From assembly GCA_902796695.1 (NCBI GenBank), contig CADBQE010000213.1:1-7548 (forward strand): a stretch of DNA of 7,548 nt. The letters are read 5' to 3'. This stretch comes from an uncultured Lachnospiraceae bacterium (GTDB lineage Bacteria; Bacillota; Clostridia; Lachnospirales; Lachnospiraceae). The position numbers and the translations under genes were made by a program. The notes under the pieces are model-generated. The model was given only the letters and a program-made list of their open reading frames with translations. It was not told the origin of the DNA and made no database searches. Each line of letters starts with the position of its first letter. Positions within the stretch are counted from its first letter, which is position 1. Positions 1 to 5,825 of this stretch are shown here, one piece after another.

Positions 1-45
1 GTGGTACGGGAGATAGGCTCCCAGAGACTTAATACCTTTCTTCAT
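1..45 (-). CDS. Partial 5' end of a thiolase-superfamily condensing enzyme, HMG-CoA synthase-like
   Basis: Only the first 15 codons are inside the window; the gene runs off the left edge. Reading leftwards from the ATG at 45-43 gives MKKGIKSLGAYLPYH. A GAGG ribosome site lies at 57-54, 8 bases before the ATG. The pattern G-I-x-S-x-G-A-Y-x-P near the N-terminus is what I know from bacterial and archaeal hydroxymethylglutaryl-CoA synthase-like proteins, which make a C-C bond between an acyl-enzyme and an acetyl-CoA-type donor. KAS III-type ketoacyl synthases begin in a similar way and are the main alternative. It starts 48 bases after the stop of the upstream hydrolase-like gene with no terminator between them, so it is probably the next gene of the same operon. 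The gene start is well supported; the family call rests on a short stretch. Confidence 0.5.
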   Translation of the reverse strand, partial: MKKGIKSLGAYLPYH

Positions 46-93
46 GTCTTTTACCTCATATTTATGCTGAAATTGTAATTTCTTCTGCTTACC

Positions 94-885
94 TTAATCT
101 TGTGCCGGAAATGCCTTCGCGAACACGCCGGCCATCCGTTCCGGATCCCGCCTTGCGATATAGGGCGTCGCGTTTTCCAGGAACAGGAACTCTCCGTTTT
201 CGAAGCGGGACGCGATATCCCTAAGCAGGACCGGTTCTCCGAAAAAGCTGTAGGCGGCGATCACGGTTCTTGCCTTCACCTGCCCGGCATATTCCCCGAA
301 CGGGGTATCTTCGTGCAGGGCCCAGTGCAGGGTCTCGCCCCATTCGCCGGCTTTGTGCAGGTCCGCGCAGCGCCGCTCGGAGATCTCGGCGGGATCGCCG
401 TATTTCGCGGCCCGTGCCCAGTATTCCTTCGCATGGCTGCCGTCCTCCGTGATCGGGATCCGGGCAAAGCCCGGCAGGCGTCCGCGGCGGCGGAAATACT
501 CCGGATCCGGATTGTAGAGCGGATGGGCCAGGAAGAGTCCTTCCACCCGTTCCGGATGGCGCGCGGCCAGTCTGGCGGAGAGGTTGGCGGTGGCCATATT
601 GCCGTAAAAGACCGCCTTTTCGATCCCCAGCGAATCCATCAGGGCCAGCAGCGTGGAGATATGCTCGTCCATGGAATAATAGTAGTGGGTCGGCTCATCC
701 GAAGCGCCGAAGCCCATCAGGTCCGGGATCACGACCCGGTAGCCGCGGGCGGCCAGAAGGTCTCCCATCGCCGCATATTCTTCGGAGGAACTGCCCGACA
801 TATGCAGCAGGATGACCGTCTTTCCGGCGCCGCCCAGGCGGTAATTCATCTGTCCCCCGGGGACGTCCGCATATGCTTTTCTCAT
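94..885 (-). CDS. Alpha/beta-hydrolase-fold protein lacking the catalytic triad (probable pseudo-enzyme)
   Basis: 263 residues, a normal length for a single-domain alpha/beta hydrolase. The fold is clear: strand plus oxyanion-type segment VILLHMSGSS (24-33), VVIPDLMGFGASD (51-63), the elbow region AVFYGNMATA (91-100) followed by a helix ending ARHPERV, and a C-terminal RRDPERM segment (245-251). The nucleophile elbow, usually G-x-S-x-G, reads G95-N-M97-A-T99, so the serine is methionine. The C-terminal Gly-His motif reads T240-P241, so the histidine is also gone. The usual acid position lies in FFGEP (214-218), with no aspartate. The reading frame is intact, so this is not ordinary decay. The start overlaps the stop of the upstream hydrolase gene (ATGA at 885-882), and GGAGG lies at 894-890, 4 bases before the ATG. 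The overlap implies coupled translation with the active-looking hydrolase. Its role is unknown: a partner or regulatory subunit, a binding protein, or an unusual non-hydrolytic enzyme are possible. Confidence 0.85.
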   Translation of the reverse strand: MRKAYADVPGGQMNYRLGGAGKTVILLHMSGSSSEEYAAMGDLLAARGYRVVIPDLMGFGASDEPTHYYYSMDEHISTLLALMDSLGIEKAVFYGNMATANLSARLAARHPERVEGLFLAHPLYNPDPEYFRRRGRLPGFARIPITEDGSHAKEYWARAAKYGDPAEISERRCADLHKAGEWGETLHWALHEDTPFGEYAGQVKARTVIAAYSFFGEPVLLRDIASRFENGEFLFLENATPYIARRDPERMAGVFAKAFPAQD

Positions 886-1700
886 GCTTCCTCCGGTAAG
901 AACTCATCGATCAGCTCGCTGACGATAGCCGGAGCTTCCACGACGATGAAATGGCCGTAGCGCGGCACTTTTTTGAACTCCAGCTTCCGCGAGTTCGTGA
1001 TATACTCCATGGCCGTCTCGAAATAATGATCCGGCACGTTCCAGTCGTCCTCGCCGCGCACCAGCAGCAGCGGGCAGGTCAGGTTCTTCAAGTCTTCGCG
1101 CACGTCGAAGTTGTTGTAGATGGACATGTCCGCGATCTTGGCCCGGCCGATCTCCTGGCAGACGCCCCACATGATCAGGTCGTGCGCCTCCTTCGGGCAG
1201 TCGCGGCCGATCAGGCTTTCCGAGAAATCCCAGTGGGAATGCTGCGGGCTGACGTAAGGGTTGTCCAGCAGCAGGATCGTGGTCCCGTAGGAAGAGCCCA
1301 TCGCTTTAATATAGGAAGAAGCCTGGCAGGCGATCGCCGCCTTCACCGGATAGGTGGAAGCGATATGCAGGACCATGTTGCCGGAGAAAGAGCAGCCCAG
1401 CACCACCGGATCCTCGATGCCCAGCGTCTGGATGAAATCCCAGACGAATTTTCCGTACTCCTGATAGGTCTTGATTCCCTGCAGTCCCGGCAGCGGCCAG
1501 CTTTTCCCGTGAGCGGGCAGGTCCGGCGCGATGACCGTGTAGCGGTCTTCCAGATATTCCATAATGCCGTGGAACTGGCGGCTCTCCCGCCCTGCGGTAG
1601 GCAGCGCGATGATGGTTCCCTTGGGGTTGTGAGGGCCGTTATTGGTTTCGTAATAGGTCTTGATCCCCTGAACGTTCACATAAGCACCGGTAATAGGCAT
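882..1700 (-). CDS. Alpha/beta hydrolase
   Basis: 272-residue cytosolic-type alpha/beta hydrolase with no visible signal peptide or membrane segment. Features in order: IIALPTAG (30-37) at the oxyanion-hole strand, VIAPDLPAHGKS (56-67), nucleophile elbow V-V-L-G102-C-S104-F-S-G107, likely acid D219 (or D218) in GEDDWNVP (216-223), and H250 in YGHF. The triad S104/D219/H250 is therefore complete, although the second elbow glycine is serine (G-x-S-x-S-G). The family includes C-C hydrolases of meta-cleavage pathways, lactonases, esterases and thioesterases; the sequence does not decide among them. GGAGG at 1714-1710 lies 9 bases before the ATG, inside the end of the upstream gene, and only one base separates the two genes. 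It overlaps the next gene by 4 bases. The position between a hydro-lyase and a CoA condensing enzyme fits hydrolysis of an ester, thioester or beta-dicarbonyl intermediate, but that is inference. Confidence 0.88.
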   Translation of the reverse strand: MPITGAYVNVQGIKTYYETNNGPHNPKGTIIALPTAGRESRQFHGIMEYLEDRYTVIAPDLPAHGKSWPLPGLQGIKTYQEYGKFVWDFIQTLGIEDPVVLGCSFSGNMVLHIASTYPVKAAIACQASSYIKAMGSSYGTTILLLDNPYVSPQHSHWDFSESLIGRDCPKEAHDLIMWGVCQEIGRAKIADMSIYNNFDVREDLKNLTCPLLLVRGEDDWNVPDHYFETAMEYITNSRKLEFKKVPRYGHFIVVEAPAIVSELIDEFLPEEA

Positions 1701-1701
1701 C

Positions 1702-2100
1702 TTACTTGTCCTCCTTCATCACACGCGCGATCAGACGCATGACCTGCGCGACCATGGACTGGTTCTGACGGCAGGCCAGCGGGCTTCCGAGCTGCTCGAA
1801 CGGTCTGTCGTTGTGCTTCACGGAGATGGACAGCTGGAAATTCGGATTCGCAAAGAAGCGTGCCCACTGTTCCTCATCTCCCTTGATTCCCACGTAAACC
1901 CCGTTCACCGGCGTGCCGATCTTCACCGCTACGACCGTGCCTTCATAAAAATGCATTGTGTACGGAGTCTTTCCGAAGATAAACGTCATATCTCCGTTAA
2001 AAAATCTGCCGTCCCAGTATTCCCGGAAGTTCTCGGATTCCGGTCCGTTCAGGAGCTCCTTCAGCTCTCTGAATTTTTCCAGTCTCTGCTGATCCGTCAT
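1702..2100 (-). CDS. Small SCP2-like (sterol carrier / lipid-binding fold) protein
   Basis: 132 residues, no signal peptide or membrane segment. A helical charged N-terminus (1-30) is followed by alternating beta-type segments: MTFIFGKTPYTMHFYEG (about 38-54), VVAVKIGTP, and GVYVGIKGDEEQWARFF (68-84), then an amphipathic C-terminal helix VAQVMRLIARVM. The order of a short sheet ending in an I-x-G-[DS]-x-E-x-W-like turn, then a hydrophobic C-terminal helix, is what SCP2 / alkyl-sulfatase-C-type lipid-binding domains show. No single diagnostic motif is present, so the family call is tentative; otherwise it is a conserved-type hypothetical protein. AAAGGCGG at 2115-2108 is a plausible ribosome site 7 bases before the ATG. 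It sits 72 bases after the beta subunit and 1 base before the hydrolase, so it is clearly part of the operon. A carrier or sequestering role for a hydrophobic or acyl intermediate would fit its neighbours. Confidence 0.6.
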   Translation of the reverse strand: MTDQQRLEKFRELKELLNGPESENFREYWDGRFFNGDMTFIFGKTPYTMHFYEGTVVAVKIGTPVNGVYVGIKGDEEQWARFFANPNFQLSISVKHNDRPFEQLGSPLACRQNQSMVAQVMRLIARVMKEDK

Positions 2101-2172
2101 TCCCTTACCGCCTTTCTGCTTTTCCGTTATAGATGGAATTCTGTGTTTTTTCTTATATTTTATGGTTCTGTA

Positions 2173-2799
2173 TTATTCTTCCGGCTGCGAAATGCCCAGC
2201 GCCCGGAAGATCTGTTCCTTCCGCCGTCCGGTCTCCGCATCCACTTCCCGGTAAACGCTTCTCCCGTGCGCGTCCATGGCCACGAAGTAGGGGCCGGCAT
2301 GGTCCAGCCGGAGCTTTAACCGTTGATTGCAGGTGTCCAGCTGCTCTTCCGGAAGCAGGTCCTCCAGGATCGTGATGGCGGGCAGGTAGAAGGAAGATCC
2401 GCCGCCGCAGGCCGCCAGATACACGCAGCCGTATTCCTGCATGGCCTCCAGCACCGCGTCATCCATGCCGCCTTTCCCGATCAGCGCTCTCACGCCGCTC
2501 TTTGCGATCAGAGCCGGCGTCAGGTCATTGAATTTGGCGCTGGTGGTGGATCCGATCGAGAGGATCCGGTAGCTGCCGTCTTCGTTTTTTTCATAGATCG
2601 CGCCGGTGTGGTAGGCGACGCCGTCCCGCAGGTCCACCGGATAGGGCTCCCCCTTATCCAGGGCCTCCAGCAGTCCCGTATGGTGTTCCCGATACAGAAA
2701 ACTGTAGCAGATGCCGGACAGATACACAATATCATCCGGTTCCAGCGCCTCGGCCTGTTCCCGGCTGATGGGGATCGTCAGATGCACTTCCTTAGCCAT
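2173..2799 (-). CDS. Fe-S hydro-lyase beta subunit, fumarase / L(+)-tartrate dehydratase family
   Basis: 208 residues, the normal length of a stand-alone beta (FumC-terminal/TtdB-like) subunit. It supplies half of the active site to the [4Fe-4S] alpha subunit for addition or removal of water. Family landmarks: L-T-I-P-I-S (7-12), DDIVYLSG (22-29), a G-x-I-Y-E-K strand (66-71), G83-S-T-T-S-A-K89, I-G-K109-G-G-M (107-112), and A-M-D-A-H-G (174-179). Differences matter: the usual G-P-T-T-[SA]-x-R-M is G-S-T-T-S-A-K-F, and the usual R-D-x-x-H segment after the L-S-G strand is L35-Y-R-E-H39, keeping the histidine but losing the Arg-Asp. Substrate is therefore uncertain. The ATG lies 8 bases inside the alpha gene and is preceded by a long GGAGGAGGA site (2813-2805), so translation is coupled to alpha. 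There are no cysteine ligands for the cluster, as expected for beta. Confidence 0.88.
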   Translation of the reverse strand: MAKEVHLTIPISREQAEALEPDDIVYLSGICYSFLYREHHTGLLEALDKGEPYPVDLRDGVAYHTGAIYEKNEDGSYRILSIGSTTSAKFNDLTPALIAKSGVRALIGKGGMDDAVLEAMQEYGCVYLAACGGGSSFYLPAITILEDLLPEEQLDTCNQRLKLRLDHAGPYFVAMDAHGRSVYREVDAETGRRKEQIFRALGISQPEE

Positions 2800-3697
2800 T
2801 GCCGTCCTCCTCCGCTTCGATCCGTCCGTCCGGATACACCCGGGTCACCGCCCGTCTGCCGGGCCAGCAGTTGATGTCCACGGCCACCGGCATCCAGGGC
2901 CGGTGCGTGCCGGAATACTCGATATTGACGGCCAGCACGGAGGTATCTCCGCCGGCTCCCATGGGGCCGATCCCACTTTTATTGAGAGCCGCCTTCAGTT
3001 CTTCCTCCAGCGCCGCCAGCCTCGGTTCGGGATTTCTTTTTCCCACAGGCCGCAGCACGGCTTCCGTAGCCAGTCTGGTCACTTCTTCCATGGGGCCGCC
3101 CACGCCTACGCCGACCGTGATGGGCGGGCAGGGTCTCGTTCCCGCCTCCAGCACCGCCTCCGTCACAAAGCGCTTGATCCCGTCCACGCCGGCCGTATTC
3201 GGCAGCATCTTCGCCTTGGCATAAATGCCGGAGCCGGATCCCTTGGGATAGGCCAGGATCTCCATATGATCCAGGCTGTTGTCGATCTCCGTATAGATCA
3301 GCGGAATGTTCCTGGCGCAGTTGCCGCCGATATCTTCCCGGCTGAAGGGGTCCACAACTACGGAGCGGAGCGGAAATTCTCCGTCCGTCAGTTCCCGGAG
3401 CGCTTCGTCAAAAACTTCGCGCAGGCTCCCGTTAAAGGGAAATCCCAGCGGTGTTTTTATAAAAAAGACCGGAACTCCCGTATCCAGGCAGATAACGGTT
3501 TTATTCTTCCGGGAAAGCTCCGCGTTTTGTAACATTATAGAAAGATACCGTCTTCCTCTTTCACTGCTTTCCTGCTCCAGCGCCTGTTTCAGAGCCGCCA
3601 GAACATCGGGCGGAACAACAGTCAAAGCGCGTACCCACGTCTCTTTTACGGCACGTTTCAGTACTTCTTTGTCCGGCATATCCCCGCTGAAAGCCAT
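2792..3697 (-). CDS. Fe-S hydro-lyase alpha subunit, fumarase / L(+)-tartrate dehydratase family
   Basis: 301 residues from the ATG at 3697-3695. This subunit carries the [4Fe-4S] cluster whose free iron binds the substrate hydroxyl in class I fumarases and tartrate dehydratase. The three expected cysteines are present: C70 in C-L-D-T-G, C190 in C-P-P-I-T-V-G-V-G, and C277 in N-C-W-P-G-R-R. G-I-G-P-M-G-A-G-G (242-250) is the family's late glycine motif. Cysteine spacing matches E. coli TtdA as I remember it (71, 190, 277). The usual C-Q-D-T-G has Leu for Gln, and the fumarase G-G-G-S-E-N segment reads G-S-G-S-G-I, so fumarate is doubtful as substrate. Start choice: AAGG at 3709-3706 is 8 bases before this ATG. 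An in-frame GTG at 3718 adds 7 residues but lies in a small hairpin (GGGC 3713-3716 with GCCC 3723-3726) and has a weaker ribosome site. First gene of the operon. Confidence 0.9.
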   Translation of the reverse strand: MAFSGDMPDKEVLKRAVKETWVRALTVVPPDVLAALKQALEQESSERGRRYLSIMLQNAELSRKNKTVICLDTGVPVFFIKTPLGFPFNGSLREVFDEALRELTDGEFPLRSVVVDPFSREDIGGNCARNIPLIYTEIDNSLDHMEILAYPKGSGSGIYAKAKMLPNTAGVDGIKRFVTEAVLEAGTRPCPPITVGVGVGGPMEEVTRLATEAVLRPVGKRNPEPRLAALEEELKAALNKSGIGPMGAGGDTSVLAVNIEYSGTHRPWMPVAVDINCWPGRRAVTRVYPDGRIEAEEDGNG

Positions 3698-3751
3698 GAA
3701 TTCATCCTTTCCGGGCACATCGGCCCTAATAGACGGTCTTTCTGCATTTTT

Positions 3752-3780
3752 ATTATGACAGAGTGCTCAAGTCGTTTTCA
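3752..3780 (-). promoter_or_regulatory. Predicted promoter of the hydro-lyase/hydrolase operon
   Basis: On the minus strand an extended -10, TGTCATAAT, has its CATAAT box at 3757-3752 and TG at 3760-3759. A weak -35, TGAAAA (3780-3775, 3 of 6 matches to TTGACA), is 17 bases upstream. Transcription would start near 3745, giving a leader of about 48 bases to the chosen ATG. The extended TG compensates for the poor -35. Predicted by eye only. Confidence 0.5.
3767..3780 (-). promoter_or_regulatory. cre-like site (possible CcpA operator)
   Basis: The minus strand reads TGAAAACGACTTGA. Against the CcpA consensus TGWAANCGNTNWCA it matches 9 of 11 defined positions, with mismatches at the T and C of the right half. 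It overlaps the -35 box of the operon promoter, which is where a repressing cre would act. A two-mismatch site can occur by chance, so this is suggestive only. Confidence 0.3.
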
Positions 3781-3894
3781 TCCTATACCAGCAGAAATCC
3801 GCTTTTCTTTTTTTGTAAGAAAATAGAAAGCGCTGCCGCTTCCCGGCTGTCTGTTCCTTTTCTCTCCTTTTTGTTCTTCTCTTCAAAAAAACTA

Positions 3895-3922
3895 CTGCAA
3901 TTCTGCCGATATCTGTTATAAT
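3895..3922 (+). promoter_or_regulatory. Predicted promoter of pepF
   Basis: A perfect TATAAT lies at 3917-3922 with an extended TG at 3914-3915 (TGTTATAAT). A weak -35, CTGCAA (3895-3900), is 16 bases upstream. The expected start near 3929 leaves a short leader that begins with a small hairpin (GGGG 3933-3936, loop AGCG, CCCC 3941-3944) before GGAGG at 3951-3955. The promoter covers the upstream ATG at 3921, so translation cannot begin there from this transcript. Confidence 0.65.
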
Positions 3923-3962
3923 GATTTCAATTGGGGAGCGCCCCCTGATCGGAGGTATGAAA

Positions 3963-5753
3963 ATGTCCATTCCTAAACGTTCCGAAGTCCCGGTGGAGTT
4001 TACCTGGGACGTGAGTGCCGTATTTGAATCAGAAGCCGCCTGGGAAGAAGCGCTGGCAAAGATTCCGGTCTATGCTGAGCAGCTGGCCGCTTTCCGCGGA
4101 CACCTGGGAGAAAGTTCCGCCAAGCTGCTGGCTTTCTTCCGCCTGAGTGACGAGATCGAGATCACGGCCGGCAAAGTCTACAGCTATGCCAGCTTAAACA
4201 GCGACGTAGATCTGTCCAACAGCCATTTCCAGGGCATGGTCGGCAAAGCCAGAAGCGCGCTGATCGCCCTTTCCCGCGCCGGTGCCTTCCAGTCTCCCGA
4301 GATCATGGCTATCCCGCAGGAGACGCTGGACCGCTTTTACGCGGAAGAACCGGCTCTGGACGAATATAAGCGGAGCATTTATCAGATCCGCCGCCGTGCC
4401 GCGCATATCTTAAGTCCCGCCGAAGAAGCCCTGCTGGCCGCTTCCCGCGAGATCAGCGGAGCGCCGGACCGCATCGGCTCCACGCTGCGCAACACGGAAA
4501 TGAAATATCCGGACGCCGTGGACAGCGAAGGCGGCACCCACACCCTGACCAACGGCACGCTGGTCCCGCTGCTGGAAAGCGAAGACCGCGGCCTGCGGAA
4601 GGACGCCTTTGAAAAGTACTACACCCGTCTGGGCGAATTCAAGAACACCGTGGCCGCCACGCTGGAAGGCCAGTTCAAGTCCCTGCTGTTCAATGCCAAT
4701 GCCCGCCATTACGGCAGCACGCTGGAAGCATCGCTGGACAATACCGAAGTGCCCGTGGCCGTCTACCACAACCTGATCGAAGCCGTTCACGCCAACCTGG
4801 ACAAAATGTACCGCTACGTGGCGCTGCGCAAGCGCCTGCTGGGCGTGGACGAACTGCATATGTACGACGTCTACCGGCCCATCATCGCGGGCAGCGACCG
4901 CAAGATCCCGTTTGAGGAAGCCAAACAGACCGTCCTGACCGCCATGCAGGTCCTCGGCGACGACTACGTAGCCCTGCTGAACCGCGCCTTCAACGAGCGC
5001 TGGATCGATATTTATGAAAACGAAGGCAAGCGCGGCGGCGCCTACTCTTCCGGCGGCGCCCGTCCTCACCCCTACATTCTGCTGAACCATCACGACAACC
5101 TGGACAGCCAGTTCACGCTGGTGCACGAACTGGGCCACTCCATGCACAGCTGGTACAGCAAGGAAAACCAGCCGGTCTCCCAGGCGGATTACGTGATCTT
5201 CGTGGCCGAAGTCGCTTCCACCTGCAATGAAGTCCTGCTGATGCAGCATCTGCTGAAGCATACGGAAGACAAGAAAGAAAAAGCCGCCCTGATCAACCAC
5301 TTCCTGGATCAGTTCAAGGGCAGCGTCTACCGCCAGACCATGTTCGCGGAATTCGAACTGATGATGGGCCGGATGGCGGAGCAGGGCGAAACCCTGACCG
5401 CGGATGCGCTGTGTGCGAAATACAAAGCCCTGAACGAGCTGTACTTCGGCCCGGATATGATCTCGGACGACGGCATCGCGCTCGAATGGGCCCGCATCCC
5501 GCACTTCTTCTACAATTACTATGTGTTCCAGTACTCCACCGGCTTCTCCGCCGCCGTGGCCATCGCCCGCCGCATCCTGAAGGAAGGCGCGCCTGCCGTG
5601 GCGGACTACAAGAAGTTCCTTTCCGGCGGCGGCAGCCAGGATCCCATCAGCCTGCTGAAGATCGCCGGCGTGGATATGAGCACGCCTCAGCCCGTAAGTG
5701 ACGCCCTGGCCTACTTCGGTGAGCTGCTGGACGAGATCGAAACTTTAGTATAA
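3963..5753 (+). CDS. pepF: Oligoendopeptidase F (M3 family zinc metallopeptidase)
   Basis: 596 residues from the ATG at 3963, the usual PepF length of about 600. PepF is a cytosolic zinc peptidase that cuts short peptides internally. The zinc motif H388-E389-x-x-H392 sits in VHELGHSMHSWYS, and the third ligand is probably E416 in FVAEVAST. Other family marks are KRGGAYSSGG before the zinc site and the tyrosine-rich FFYNYYVFQYSTGFS near the C-terminus, which helps form the substrate site. The N-terminal half is the helical domain that covers the cleft. Start choice: GGAGG at 3951-3955 is 7 bases before ATG 3963. An in-frame ATG at 3957 is too close to the ribosome site, and one at 3921 lies inside the promoter. 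No signal peptide. It heads a plus-strand pair with the transporter gene after a 72-base spacer. Confidence 0.96.
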   Translation: MSIPKRSEVPVEFTWDVSAVFESEAAWEEALAKIPVYAEQLAAFRGHLGESSAKLLAFFRLSDEIEITAGKVYSYASLNSDVDLSNSHFQGMVGKARSALIALSRAGAFQSPEIMAIPQETLDRFYAEEPALDEYKRSIYQIRRRAAHILSPAEEALLAASREISGAPDRIGSTLRNTEMKYPDAVDSEGGTHTLTNGTLVPLLESEDRGLRKDAFEKYYTRLGEFKNTVAATLEGQFKSLLFNANARHYGSTLEASLDNTEVPVAVYHNLIEAVHANLDKMYRYVALRKRLLGVDELHMYDVYRPIIAGSDRKIPFEEAKQTVLTAMQVLGDDYVALLNRAFNERWIDIYENEGKRGGAYSSGGARPHPYILLNHHDNLDSQFTLVHELGHSMHSWYSKENQPVSQADYVIFVAEVASTCNEVLLMQHLLKHTEDKKEKAALINHFLDQFKGSVYRQTMFAEFELMMGRMAEQGETLTADALCAKYKALNELYFGPDMISDDGIALEWARIPHFFYNYYVFQYSTGFSAAVAIARRILKEGAPAVADYKKFLSGGGSQDPISLLKIAGVDMSTPQPVSDALAYFGELLDEIETLV

Positions 5754-5770
5754 ACCCGGAAAACCGGACA

Positions 5771-5793
5771 GGGACCGGCCCCCGGCCGGCCCC
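5771..5793 (+). other. GC-rich hairpin in the pepF-transporter spacer
   Basis: CCGGCC (5775-5780), loop CCC, GGCCGG (5784-5789) forms a 6-bp stem. After an A-C mismatch it continues with GGG (5771-5773) against CCC (5791-5793). No T-run follows, so it is not a standard intrinsic terminator. A second tiny stem, CCGG-AAAA-CCGG, lies at 5756-5767. They may stabilise the 3' end of the pepF message or reduce read-through. I see no convincing separate promoter for the transporter in this spacer. Confidence 0.45.
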
Positions 5794-5825
5794 TTCCCGA
5801 AAGAAGTAATCAGGAGACAATCAGT

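Noticed and set aside
100..960. 286-residue plus-strand open frame opposite the two hydrolase-fold genes
   Set aside because: It spans the ATGA overlap of two real genes and shows no family motif.
951..1742. 263-residue plus-strand open frame
   Set aside because: Antisense to a clear alpha/beta hydrolase and without recognisable domains.
2101..2172. Internal promoter between the beta subunit and the SCP2-like gene
   Set aside because: A TATAAC box exists on the minus strand, but no acceptable -35 or extended TG accompanies it in this AT-rich spacer, and no terminator hairpin is present either.
2323..2874. Plus-strand open frame opposite the hydro-lyase subunits
   Set aside because: Crosses the alpha/beta junction on the other strand and has no motif of its own.
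3800..3832. AT-rich dyad (CGCTTT / AAAGCG with a ragged inner stem) as an operator or terminator
   Set aside because: Only 6 clean pairs followed by mismatches and homopolymer pairing; it can arise from the T- and A-rich composition of the region.
3921..3962. ATG at 3921 as the pepF start (610 residues)
   Set aside because: It lies within the TATAAT box, so it would not be in the transcript, and GGAGG is placed for the ATG at 3963.
4410..5504. 364-residue open frame antisense to pepF
   Set aside because: Low-complexity composition (many Val, Gln, Gly, His), no ribosome site that I can see, and pepF on the other strand is certain.
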